A DNA stretch of 64,000 nt from Alkalihalophilus marmarensis DSM 21297. Lineage in GTDB: Bacteria > Bacillota > Bacilli > Bacillales > Bacillaceae_D. The stretch lies in contig NZ_ATAE01000006.1 in the NCBI RefSeq assembly GCF_000474275.2, positions 1 through 64,000 of the forward strand, in the 5' to 3' direction. The position numbers and the translations under genes are program-made. How positions within the stretch are numbered: position 1 is the stretch's first letter; every line of letters begins with the position of its first letter. Below the pieces are notes generated by a model, which was given only the letters and a program-made list of their open reading frames with translations, searched no databases and was not told the origin of the DNA. Below, piece after piece: positions 44,232-52,065 of this stretch.

Positions 44232-45818
44232 GTGGGGAAAATTAAGCTATACACTTTATTTATGTTGGTAATGTTAATTAGTGCAATGATGGCTGCGTGC
44301 TCAAATGATGAAAAAGTGGGTGAAAAAGCAGCTGATCCGGCAGAGTTAAGCGGGGGAGATTTAGTGATTGATGTTCAAGCAGACCCTCAAACGCTAGATC
44401 CGCATTTAGGAAATGATCACCAAACACTTAATGTTGGTCGTACTATTTATGATACATTAGTCTACACAGATCAAGAGCTAACGATGCATATGGGATTAGC
44501 TGAATCATTCGAACCAATTGATGATACAACGTGGGAAGTGAAGGTACGAGAAGAAGTAACTTTTCATGATGGTTCGAAATTAACTGGGGAAGTTATTAAA
44601 GCAAATATTGAGCGTTTGCTCGACCCTGCTATTGCTTCTCCGGTTGCCTTTTTATTTGATATGATTACAAATGTTGAAGTAATTGATGAATATACAGTAC
44701 ACATTGAAACCGAGTTTCCATTTGCACCGCTTCCAGCTCATTTTGCACACCCTGGCGGTCATATAATTAGTGCTGAAGCCATTACGGCGGATTATGCGGC
44801 TATGGATGAGGGAGAAGAACCTGGAAGTGTCATTAATTCTAATCCGGTTGGGTCTGGATATTTTAAGTTTGAAGATCGTGTTCACGGACAGTCGGTAAGA
44901 GTCGTTAAGAATGAAGAGTACTGGGGAGAAGCTGCAAAGGTCGATTCTATTACGTTTAAAGTAGTGCCTGAGGATTTAACTCGTGTTGCAGAGCTTGAAA
45001 CAAATACAGCACAGATTATCGGCCACTTAAACCCAAGTGATGTTACTCGTATAGAGCAAACGGAAGGGGTTAAAGTCGCAAAAGAAGATAGTGTAAGCTT
45101 AGCCTATTTAGGATTTAACAACACAAAAGAACCGTTTGATAATGAGCTTGTTAGACAAGCGATTTCAATGGCTATCGATAAAGAACAGATCATCGATGGC
45201 ATTATGGACGGAGCTGCACTCCCTGCCAAAGGACCTCTGGCTCCACCGGTTTTTGGCTACAGTGATGAAGTAGAAGGCCTTCCTTATAACGTGGATCAAG
45301 CAAAAGACTTATTAGCCGAAGCAGGTTATGAAGGTGGATTTGATACAGCCATTTGGACCGATGATGCAAGAATTCGTATTGACGTAGCTGAATACCTGCA
45401 AAGTCAATTAGCTGAGATTGGGATCCGAGCTGATATTCGTGCGATGGAATATGGTGCGTTTTTAGACAGTATCACGAATGCAGAACATGATATGATGATT
45501 GGTGCTTGGGGAACGGTGACAGCTGATGCTGATTACGGACTTTATCCGATGTTTCATTCATCTAACTTCGGCATGACTGGAAACCGTACGTTCTATGCTA
45601 ATGATGAAGTAGATGAGCTGCTTGTATTAGGCCGCCAAGAAACAGATGAGGGCGAGCGATTAAACATTTACAAACGTGCACAGGAAATTATAATCGAAGA
45701 AGCTCCTCTAGTGCCTCTTTATCATACAGAGCATCTAGCTGGTCTTCGTGATGAGGTAGAAGGTTTTTGGATTCATCCGAGCAGCTTATATTACCTCCGT
45801 GATGTGACGATTCAATAG
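44232..45818 (+). CDS. Peptide-type ABC transporter substrate-binding lipoprotein
   Basis: 528 residues of the family 5 (DppA/OppA/GsiB/NikA) binding proteins. Signal peptide about 1-22 with lipobox MMAAC (Cys23), so a membrane-anchored lipoprotein. Family signature VDVQADPQTLDPHLGND-type start, GLAESFEPIDDTTWEVKVR and FHDGSKLTGEVIKANIERL. Ligand could be a peptide, glutathione, nickel or other small molecule. GTG start at 44232. No ABC permease or ATPase gene is adjacent, so it is an orphan that must pair with a transporter elsewhere. Confidence 0.87.
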   Translation: MGKIKLYTLFMLVMLISAMMAACSNDEKVGEKAADPAELSGGDLVIDVQADPQTLDPHLGNDHQTLNVGRTIYDTLVYTDQELTMHMGLAESFEPIDDTTWEVKVREEVTFHDGSKLTGEVIKANIERLLDPAIASPVAFLFDMITNVEVIDEYTVHIETEFPFAPLPAHFAHPGGHIISAEAITADYAAMDEGEEPGSVINSNPVGSGYFKFEDRVHGQSVRVVKNEEYWGEAAKVDSITFKVVPEDLTRVAELETNTAQIIGHLNPSDVTRIEQTEGVKVAKEDSVSLAYLGFNNTKEPFDNELVRQAISMAIDKEQIIDGIMDGAALPAKGPLAPPVFGYSDEVEGLPYNVDQAKDLLAEAGYEGGFDTAIWTDDARIRIDVAEYLQSQLAEIGIRADIRAMEYGAFLDSITNAEHDMMIGAWGTVTADADYGLYPMFHSSNFGMTGNRTFYANDEVDELLVLGRQETDEGERLNIYKRAQEIIIEEAPLVPLYHTEHLAGLRDEVEGFWIHPSSLYYLRDVTIQ

Positions 45819-45868
45819 TATAAAACCATTAGTATAAAACCATTAGTATAAAACCATTAGTATAAAAC
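45817..45868. repeat. 14-bp tandem repeat
   Basis: AGTATAAAACCATT occurs three times in a row from 45817 to 45858 and is followed by a partial fourth copy (AGTATAAAAC). The first unit begins inside the stop codon of the binding-protein gene. Length polymorphism between strains would be expected. Confidence 0.9.
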
Positions 45869-45907
45869 ATAGTATAACTCCATAATATAACGACTATGTA
45901 TATCCAC

Positions 45908-45937
45908 TAACCCCCCAGTTTATAAACTGGGGGGTTA
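45908..45937. terminator. Perfect 30-bp palindrome, probable terminator
   Basis: TAACCCCCCAGTTTA is followed directly by its exact reverse complement. It lies between the binding-protein gene and the convergent YjcZ peptide gene. The flanking T-tract is poor, so termination is likely but not certain. Confidence 0.65.
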
Positions 45938-45975
45938 TATGCGTTCACTATAAGGAGGGGGTTCTTAAAGTGTAA

Positions 45976-46062
45976 TTAGCATACGTAAGCGGAACCGACA
46001 ATGACTAATAAGATGAATAATACGACAATTAACGTAAACCCACCTTGATAAGAGTAACCCAT
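45976..46062 (-). CDS. YjcZ-family sporulation peptide
   Basis: 28 residues: MGYSYQGGFTLIVVLFILLV ending in IVGSAYVC. A short Gly/Tyr head followed by a single hydrophobic helix is the YjcZ/YtpI-like pattern of spore-associated peptides in bacilli. ATG at 46062 with AAAGGAG 9 nt upstream, which excludes longer frames. Single-gene unit. Presence supports a spore-forming host. Confidence 0.85.
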   Translation of the reverse strand: MGYSYQGGFTLIVVLFILLVIVGSAYVC

Positions 46063-46239
46063 AGCTGTCAACTCCTTTCTGCTCTGTTCCATACATACTA
46101 TGTCAATTAGCTGAGATGGCTTGGGCGAATCATCATTTTTCAGGTGAAAATCATCAATCCCGCCATGATATGTTTTCTTGTTTGAGAAATGGTAAACAAG
46201 GGAATAGTACAAACAACGCTTCCCCTAAAGCGGTATCAT

Positions 46240-46268
46240 TTGACAAGGTCTATTGTTCATATTAAAAT
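46240..46268 (+). promoter_or_regulatory. Sigma-A promoter of the PTS IIA gene
   Basis: Perfect TTGACA (46240-46245), 17-nt spacer, TAAAAT (46263-46268). Transcription should start near 46275, about 17 nt before the RAT element. A weak CcpA-like sequence (TGTTAGCGAAATGA) follows but is too degenerate to call. Confidence 0.8.
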
Positions 46269-46291
46269 GTGTTAGCGAAATGAATATGGCA

Positions 46292-46385
46292 GGATTGTAA
46301 CTGATTAGATCAGGCAAGACCTTGAGAAACGAATGGGGAGCACTAAGCTATCTTTATGCGTTTTTTTAGGTCTTTTTCTTTTTCC
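46292..46385 (+). promoter_or_regulatory. Ribonucleic antiterminator (RAT) with overlapping terminator
   Basis: The RAT consensus is met by GGATTGTAACTG (46292-46303) and CAGGCAAGACCT (46311-46322), which form the hairpin bound by BglG/SacY/LicT-type proteins; GCAAGACCT is the form seen in the sac RATs. The 3-prime half AAGACCT can pair instead with AGGTCTT (about 46368-46374) to form a terminator followed by T-rich sequence. The antiterminator gene at 47396 encodes the likely binding protein. Confidence 0.85.
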
Positions 46386-46451
46386 TGAAAAAAGCATTAT
46401 TTCCAGTCATGTAATTAGTAAGTATGAAATTAATTGAGAGGTGTATTTGAC

Positions 46452-46970
46452 ATGTTTAAAAAATTATTCGGACTAGATAAGAAGGAAGCAGCACCAGTTC
46501 AACCAACTCAAGAAATTGTTCACTCTCCAATGACGGGGAAATATGTTGCTATTGAAAATGTTCCAGACCCAACTTTTGCAGAGAAAATGATGGGTGACGG
46601 TGTTGCCGTGGAACCTGCTAATGGAACAGTTGTGGCTCCTGTATCAGGAGAAATCATGCAGGTTTTCCCGACAAAACATGCGATTGGAATCAAAACGCCG
46701 AGCGGAGCAGAGATCTTACTTCACATTGGTCTTGAAACGGTTAATATGAAAGGTGAAGGTTTCACAGCTCATGTTAAAGAAGGAGATAAAGTGAAAGTAG
46801 GAGATCCTTTAGTTGACTTTGACCTTGCACTTGTAAAAGAAAAAGCGGCAAGCATCATTACGCCAATTGTTGTTACAAACCAAGACGACCTAGATAGCGT
46901 CATCAAAGAAACAGCAACCGATGTGGTTGCAGGTGAAACTCCTCTTCTTACATTAAAGATGAAGGGCTAA
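46452..46970 (+). CDS. PTS glucose-type EIIA component (Crr/PtsA family)
   Basis: 172 residues, a free-standing IIA-Glc domain: SPMTGKYVAIENVPDPTFAEKM near the start, and the phospho-His region IKTPSGAEILLHIGLETV near 80-97. It accepts phosphate from HPr and passes it to a IIB domain on another protein; no IIBC is present in the window. ATG at 46452 with GAGAGGTG upstream. The RAT leader puts it under an antiterminator of the BglG family. Neighbouring antiterminator and fructokinase suggest it serves a sucrose-type IIBC that lacks its own IIA, as SacP does. Confidence 0.85.
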   Translation: MFKKLFGLDKKEAAPVQPTQEIVHSPMTGKYVAIENVPDPTFAEKMMGDGVAVEPANGTVVAPVSGEIMQVFPTKHAIGIKTPSGAEILLHIGLETVNMKGEGFTAHVKEGDKVKVGDPLVDFDLALVKEKAASIITPIVVTNQDDLDSVIKETATDVVAGETPLLTLKMKG

Positions 46971-46993
46971 TCTTAAATTAATAGTTGAATGAG

Positions 46994-47027
46994 AAAAGTG
47001 AAGCCGTCAAACAGCTTCACTTTTTTT
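46994..47027 (+). terminator. Rho-independent terminator
   Basis: AAAAGTGAAGC and GCTTCACTTTT form an 11-bp stem with a T-run, just after the IIA gene. Confidence 0.88.
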
Positions 47028-47033
47028 ACATCT

Positions 47034-47320
47034 GCTTCCTCATTTACCTGCAATGCCAAAGCATTCACTTTCGCTTTTCGTGTCTAGCTGCAGTTCATTG
47101 GCCTGCGAGGTAAAACGGTGAATCAAATGAAGTCAAAAAGCGACTTCATATTGCTTCTCCTCATTTACCTGCAATGCCAAAGCATTCACTTTCGCTTTTC
47201 CTGTCTAGCTGCAGTGGCTAGGTCCTTGGCAGCTTCACTATGCTAAACGAAGCCAAAAGCGCTTCTAATTATCATAGCTCCACCTGTCATCGTACCTATG
47301 CAAGCCACTTTCGCTTTTCG
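47034..47320. repeat. 121-bp-period noncoding repeat
   Basis: A segment of about 61 bp at 47034-47094 recurs nearly exactly at 47153-47215; both contain CTGCAATGCCAAAGCATTCA, CACTTTCGCTTTTC and GTCTAGCTGCAGT. A third partial copy (CACTTTCGCTTTTCG) is at 47306-47320. Small hairpins GAAGTC/GACTTC (47129-47147) and GAAGCC-AAAA-GCGCTTC (47250-47266) lie after each unit. No gene is supported. The TTTCGCTTTTC...GTCTAGCT words recall dispersed repeats of other bacilli. Confidence 0.75.
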
Positions 47321-47395
47321 TTTCATTTCGTTACAATGGTAGGGTGTTATTCGGATGATATATTGTTGATGGCGGATTAAGTAGGGAGCATGATG

Positions 47396-48235
47396 ATGAG
47401 GATTAATAAAGTGTTAAATAATAATGTAGTGGTTGTAAAAGAGGGGCAAGAAGAAATTATTGTTATGGGCTCTGGATTAGCTTTTGGTAAGCGGAAGAAT
47501 GATTTAATTAACCCTGAGAAGATTGAGAAAGTGTTTGTCATGAAAGATAAGAATGAATATGAAAAATTTACTCAAATGTTAAAAATGCTGCCTGAAGCAC
47601 ATATTTCTTTAGCTGAGCAAATCATTACGTATGCCGAGAAGAAGTTAAAAGCCAGTTTAAATGAGCATGTTCATGTGGCTTTAGCCGATCATCTTTCGTT
47701 TGCCATTGAACGTATAAAACAGGGGTTCAGCTTACATAATAAATTATTACACGAAATTAAAGCATTGTACCCTGCTGAATTTGAAATTGGTAAATGGGCT
47801 GTCGACTTGGTTTTCGAAAAAACGGGAGTTCGATTACCTGAAGATGAAGCAGGACATTTAGCTCTTCACATTCATACAGCCAAGATGAATGCCTCTACCA
47901 TGAATGAAGTGATGAATACTACCGTTATCCTTCATGAGCTCATTTCATTAATTGAAAATACACTGCAAGTCAAAGTTGAAGAAGACTCCATTTCGTATCA
48001 ACGATTAATGACTCACTTAAATTTTGCTTTGAGGCGAGTAGTAGAAAATGAACCGTTTCAAGATGTAGACCCAGACATGCACGCGCTTGTAAAGGAGAAA
48101 TACAGCAGATCCTATCAAACGGCCTTGCAGCTGAGAGATCATGTAAAGGAACGTTTGGAACAGGCTCTCCCCGCATCAGAACTTGTTTATTTAACATTAC
48201 ACATTCAACGAATTGATAAAAAAGAACGAAGTTAA
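47396..48235 (+). CDS. BglG-family transcriptional antiterminator (SacT/LicT type)
   Basis: 279 residues: RNA-binding CAT domain (about 1-55) with INKVLNNNVVVV and GSGLAFGKRKND, then two PTS regulation domains (about 65-170 and 172-279), each with conserved His (for example LADHLSFAIER and HLALHIHTAK; LMTHLNFALRR and LVYLTLHIQR). PTS phosphorylation on these His would switch it on or off by sugar supply. Three ATG codons in series; the third (47396) is 7 nt after GGGAG and is chosen. It has no RAT of its own; the nearest is 1.1 kb upstream before the IIA gene, in line with that being its target. Confidence 0.9.
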   Translation: MRINKVLNNNVVVVKEGQEEIIVMGSGLAFGKRKNDLINPEKIEKVFVMKDKNEYEKFTQMLKMLPEAHISLAEQIITYAEKKLKASLNEHVHVALADHLSFAIERIKQGFSLHNKLLHEIKALYPAEFEIGKWAVDLVFEKTGVRLPEDEAGHLALHIHTAKMNASTMNEVMNTTVILHELISLIENTLQVKVEEDSISYQRLMTHLNFALRRVVENEPFQDVDPDMHALVKEKYSRSYQTALQLRDHVKERLEQALPASELVYLTLHIQRIDKKERS

Positions 48236-48260
48236 AGAAAAAAATAAGGTGTGATTGAAT

Positions 48261-49205
48261 ATGAAAGGGATTATATCCTTAGGTGAAGCATTAATTGATT
48301 TTATTCCGTTAGACAAAGAGAATATCACTTATCAAAAAAGCCCCGGCGGTGCTCCGGCAAATGTGGCTGTTGCAGCAGCTAAATTAGGTGCGAAATCTAC
48401 CTTTGTTGGTAAAGTTGGGCAAGATGTATTGGGAGAGTTTCTCAAAGAAACGTTGCAAAACCACGGGGTAGATGTTACTTCTATGATCTTAACAGAGGAA
48501 GCAAGAACTGGAGTCGTTTTTGTAACGTTAGATGAATCGGGTGAGCGTAATTTCAGCTTTTATATTGATCCTAGTGCAGATCGTTTTCTTTCTATAGACA
48601 ACTTAGATTCCGAGTTATTTATAGGGCATAATGTTCTTCATTATGGTTCCATTTCAATGATTTCCGAGCCAAGCAGAAGTGCTACTCTACAAGCAGTAAA
48701 AATGGCTAAGGAACATAATATGATTGTGTCATATGATCCTAACTTAAGATTAGGGTTATGGCCTTCAGAAGAAGACGCTAGAGAAACGATTAGTTCAATG
48801 TTAAAAGAAGCAAGCATTGTAAAAATCTCCGACGAAGAACTTACATTTTTGACTGGTGAAATAGAACTTGAAGCAGGTATAAAAAAGCTTTCAAAGTACA
48901 ACATTCCGGTGCTGCTTGTTACTTATGGCAGCAAGGGGAGTTATGTACATGTTGATAATGAAACGATTCATGTGCCGGCAATGAAAGTTGAAACAGTTGA
49001 CACTACTGGAGCAGGGGATGCTTTTGTTTCAGGAATCTTATATCAATTGAGCGAAAGAAATACGGCTCTAGGAGAGATCGCTCTTGATCAGTGGAAGGAA
49101 ATTGTTGAGTTTGCTTCAGTATCCGGGGCGCTTGCAGCTTCTACAAGAGGAGCAATGACTGCCCTTCCTACGCTTGATGAAGTGAAAGCTACATTACAAA
49201 AGTAG
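48261..49205 (+). CDS. PfkB-family sugar kinase, probable fructokinase
   Basis: 314 residues: first PfkB signature GGAPANVAVAAAKLGAKSTFVGKVG near 32-56 (read in part), second DTTGAGDAFVSG near 250 with catalytic Asp. The N-terminal SLGEALIDFIP pattern is that of ScrK-like fructokinases. It would phosphorylate fructose released from sucrose-6-phosphate. ATG at 48261 with AAGGTGTG upstream. 25 nt after the antiterminator gene, so co-transcribed. No sucrose-6-phosphate hydrolase in view, so the sugar is inferred. Confidence 0.85.
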   Translation: MKGIISLGEALIDFIPLDKENITYQKSPGGAPANVAVAAAKLGAKSTFVGKVGQDVLGEFLKETLQNHGVDVTSMILTEEARTGVVFVTLDESGERNFSFYIDPSADRFLSIDNLDSELFIGHNVLHYGSISMISEPSRSATLQAVKMAKEHNMIVSYDPNLRLGLWPSEEDARETISSMLKEASIVKISDEELTFLTGEIELEAGIKKLSKYNIPVLLVTYGSKGSYVHVDNETIHVPAMKVETVDTTGAGDAFVSGILYQLSERNTALGEIALDQWKEIVEFASVSGALAASTRGAMTALPTLDEVKATLQK

Positions 49206-49288
49206 AGTGTGTGTCCGGTGATCTTAATGTGTTTTTATGGAAAATAAGTCGATCGTAACGATGGCTGACTTAATTTTATAAGACAAAA

Positions 49289-49321
49289 GAAGGAGCTGTT
49301 CATCCTAGAACAGCTCTTTTT
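49289..49321 (+). terminator. Rho-independent terminator
   Basis: GAGCTGTTC and GAACAGCTC form a perfect 9-bp stem with a 6-nt loop followed by T5, after the fructokinase gene. Confidence 0.87.
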
Positions 49322-49394
49322 ATACGAAATGTACTATAAAAACATATAATTTAATGGAATTGTTAGAAAATCGAACAAATTAGTGAACTTTCTC

Positions 49395-49422
49395 TTGTTT
49401 TCTATTTCTATTTTTGTATAAT
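49395..49422 (+). promoter_or_regulatory. Promoter candidate upstream of the CC-motif gene
   Basis: TTGTTT (49395-49400), 16-nt spacer, perfect TATAAT (49417-49422) in an otherwise featureless AT-rich 200-bp stretch. Confidence 0.55.
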
Positions 49423-49531
49423 GATAAATAGTTGGTAGAAAAGTTCGAAAATTGTTAATACTATTAAGGGTTAAATAATAACATTCAATATATGAGTGTT
49501 TTAGAAGGTACACTGAGAATGGGGGGTCTAA

Positions 49532-49837
49532 ATGAAAGATTCGAACATTCCTATCACCATTTCAAAACGTGCCTATGACTTTATAAAAAAGCACGGAGGT
49601 ACAGTAAGCATTTCATTATTTCACGGAAATTCTTCCTGCTGCACAGGGGGGATTACTGAACTTATTTTATCTTATAAGGCGCCTTTTGATAGAAATAAGT
49701 TTCAGAAAATTCAGCATAATGAAATAGAGTTGTTAATTGAACCGAACCTTCCTCTAAAAGATACAGGTTTAAAAATTGATCTATCTACATTCGGCTGGAT
49801 CAAACAACTACAAGCAACAGGACTCGAGAGATTTTAA
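49532..49837 (+). CDS. Small CC-motif protein
   Basis: 101 residues with a double cysteine in HGNSSCCTGGITE near residue 35, no other Cys, and no signal peptide. The pattern recalls a family that I remember as labelled CC/Se motif (seleno)protein, in which one Cys can be selenocysteine in some species; this is memory, not a search. Here both codons read Cys (TGC TGC). GGGGG ribosome site. The next gene starts 12 nt downstream, which suggests one operon with that unknown protein and the CstA permease. Confidence 0.65.
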   Translation: MKDSNIPITISKRAYDFIKKHGGTVSISLFHGNSSCCTGGITELILSYKAPFDRNKFQKIQHNEIELLIEPNLPLKDTGLKIDLSTFGWIKQLQATGLERF

Positions 49838-49848
49838 AGGGGAGTAAG

Positions 49849-50406
49849 GTGAAGGGAATGCACAAGACTAAAGTCAGCACAAAGAAAATGAAAGAATTTA
49901 TTAATGATATGGCTAATCAATACACGATGCAGTTTAATGTGTACCGGGAGGAAAGAATAGGCGATACACTGCTTGATTTTTATGCTGAATTTAAAAGGCG
50001 TGATGAGAAATATCTAATGAGTAAGTCAATTAAGGTATGGAGTGTTGAAAATCAGCAATATGCATTTGTCAAACATCAAGAACAAGCCATCACTCCATCA
50101 GATATAAAGAAGTTCGCCAAAGATATTGATGCTAGAATCAAAGAGTTTGTACCATCTAAACGTGAACATATGTCGACATTTTTTATAGGATTTATTGTAA
50201 CCAATCAACCTATAGATAAAGCTGTTTTGAAGGAGGTGAAGAAGGCTCGGAAGCTGCAGTTTTTAAAGTTTGGGTTGCATGGCTGGGCTGATCGCTACAT
50301 TGCGATTGTTGACCTTACAGAGAGAAAAGTGCTCGTTAACAACAAAGGGAGAGAATTTGTAAAGGGATTTCAGGATGCCTTATTAAAGGGGGAAGCTAGA
50401 GTATGA
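49849..50406 (+). CDS. Unknown cytosolic protein linked to CstA
   Basis: 185 residues, basic, with no signal peptide or membrane helix. A mixed alpha/beta pattern includes TFFIGFIVTNQPIDKAVLKE and LKFGLHGWADRYIAIVDL, which may suggest a nuclease-like or ligand-binding fold, but I do not recognise it. GTG start at 49849 with GGGGAG upstream; an ATG nine nt later is possible. It overlaps the permease start by 4 nt (ATGA), so its product is made together with the permease and may be a partner of it. Confidence 0.65.
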   Translation: MKGMHKTKVSTKKMKEFINDMANQYTMQFNVYREERIGDTLLDFYAEFKRRDEKYLMSKSIKVWSVENQQYAFVKHQEQAITPSDIKKFAKDIDARIKEFVPSKREHMSTFFIGFIVTNQPIDKAVLKEVKKARKLQFLKFGLHGWADRYIAIVDLTERKVLVNNKGREFVKGFQDALLKGEARV

Positions 50407-52022
50407 ACTTTTTAACATTAATGATGATCTCAGGGGTCATTTTCTTACTTGCTTATCGTATTTATGGTCGTTTTCTAGAAAGAGAATTAAAAGTGGATCC
50501 AAACCGTGTGACTCCAGCAGTTGAAGTGAATGACGGGGTAGAGTATGTTCCTGCCAAGAAGCCCGTATTGCTTGGACATCACTTTGCAACCATTGCTGGT
50601 GGAGGCCCGATTACAGGTCCGATAACAGCTGTAGCATTTGGCTGGCTGCCTGCGGTATTATGGATTATTATTGGTAGTATTTTCATTGGCGGGGTACATG
50701 ATTATACTTCACTTCAAGCTTCTATCCGCCATAAAGCGAAGTCAATTGGTGCGGTAATTAAAGAATATATGGGTGGACGAGGTCAGATATTATTTCTTAC
50801 ATTTTCTATTGCAACATTAATTTTAGTTGTCGGTGTATTTATGATTCTTGTAGCAAATACGTTTGTATCCGTTCCTGAAGCCGCTACAGCGTCGATTTTA
50901 TTTTTAGGTGTTGCTATTATTTTTGGATTCTTTGTAAACCAGCTTCGTGTCAATTTAGCAATTGCAAGCGTGTTTGGTGTCATTGCCATGTTATTATCGA
51001 TTTGGGTAGGAATTAACTTCCCCATCCATTTAAGTGCACCGACATGGTCACTCATTTTACTAGGCTATGCTTATGCAGCTTCTGTTATGCCTGTATGGCT
51101 GCTTCTTCAGCCGCGTGATTATTTAAATGCCTTCTTATTATATGGGTTAATTATTGGAGCCGTAGTGGGGATCTTAATTGCCGCTCCATCTATTCAATTA
51201 CCAGCATACACTGGTTTCCGTCATGAGACGATGGGCTTTTTATTCCCAATCTTATTTATTACGATTGCATGTGGAGCTATTTCGGGTTTCCATTCATTGG
51301 TATCATCAGGTACAACGGCGAAACAACTTGATAATGAGAAAAATGGTAAATTTATTGCTTACGGCGGTATGCTCCTTGAAGGTTTCTTAGCGATTATTGC
51401 TATCGGATCTGTAGCGTATTTATCACAAGCAGACTTTGCAGCAAGAATGGATGCATTAGGCGGTCCGATTGGAACATTTGCTGCTGGTATCGGTTACTTT
51501 ATGTCATTTTGGGGTATCAGCGAAACGGTTGCCGTGACATTTGCTGCCCTGACAGCTTCTGCTTTCTTACTAACAACACTAGATTCTGCTACGCGCCTTA
51601 TGCGCTATGCAGTCCAAGAAATTACCGAAGACCGAGCGCCAAAAGCGTTCCAAAATTCACATGTGGCTACAGCATCTGGTCTTGTCTTTGCGGCTGCACT
51701 AGCTCTATCAGGAACGTGGAGTCAAATTTGGCCGCTATTCGGTTCAGCTAATCAAATGCTTGGTGCACTTGCCCTGCTTGCAGTAGCTGTCTGGCTTAAA
51801 AAGACTGGAGCTCGTACTTTCTATGTCGTTATACCGATGTACTTTATGTTCTTTGTCACAGTAGCAGCACTTGGGGTATTAATGTATAACAACTTTATCG
51901 CAAGCAATTGGCTGTTATTTGTTTCAGCATTCATCTTATTTATTCTATGTATCTTCCTAGCCATTGAAGGTTGGAGAGCATTAGGAGAGAAAGAAGAACA
52001 AGATCGTACGGTTAAAATGTAA
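50403..52022 (+). CDS. CstA-family carbon starvation permease
   Basis: 539 residues with about 15 membrane helices and the CstA hallmarks GHHFATIAGGGPITGPITA (about 58-76), IGSIFIGGVHDYTSL, and the late TTLDSATRLMRY and WPLFGSANQMLGALALL. CstA proteins import pyruvate and perhaps peptides. This is the shorter branch (E. coli CstA is about 700 residues). Coupled to the unknown upstream protein by an ATGA overlap; terminated by a strong hairpin. Confidence 0.87.
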   Translation: MNFLTLMMISGVIFLLAYRIYGRFLERELKVDPNRVTPAVEVNDGVEYVPAKKPVLLGHHFATIAGGGPITGPITAVAFGWLPAVLWIIIGSIFIGGVHDYTSLQASIRHKAKSIGAVIKEYMGGRGQILFLTFSIATLILVVGVFMILVANTFVSVPEAATASILFLGVAIIFGFFVNQLRVNLAIASVFGVIAMLLSIWVGINFPIHLSAPTWSLILLGYAYAASVMPVWLLLQPRDYLNAFLLYGLIIGAVVGILIAAPSIQLPAYTGFRHETMGFLFPILFITIACGAISGFHSLVSSGTTAKQLDNEKNGKFIAYGGMLLEGFLAIIAIGSVAYLSQADFAARMDALGGPIGTFAAGIGYFMSFWGISETVAVTFAALTASAFLLTTLDSATRLMRYAVQEITEDRAPKAFQNSHVATASGLVFAAALALSGTWSQIWPLFGSANQMLGALALLAVAVWLKKTGARTFYVVIPMYFMFFVTVAALGVLMYNNFIASNWLLFVSAFILFILCIFLAIEGWRALGEKEEQDRTVKM

Positions 52023-52032
52023 ATAAAGAAAC

Positions 52033-52064
52033 AAAAAAGGCGGCTCATAAGAGCTGCCTTTTTT
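52033..52064. terminator. Bidirectional terminator
   Basis: AAAAAAGGCGGCTC and GAGCTGCCTTTTTT form a stem with one mismatch around ATAA, between cstA and the convergent ycgQ. Confidence 0.88.
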
Positions 52065-52065
52065 G

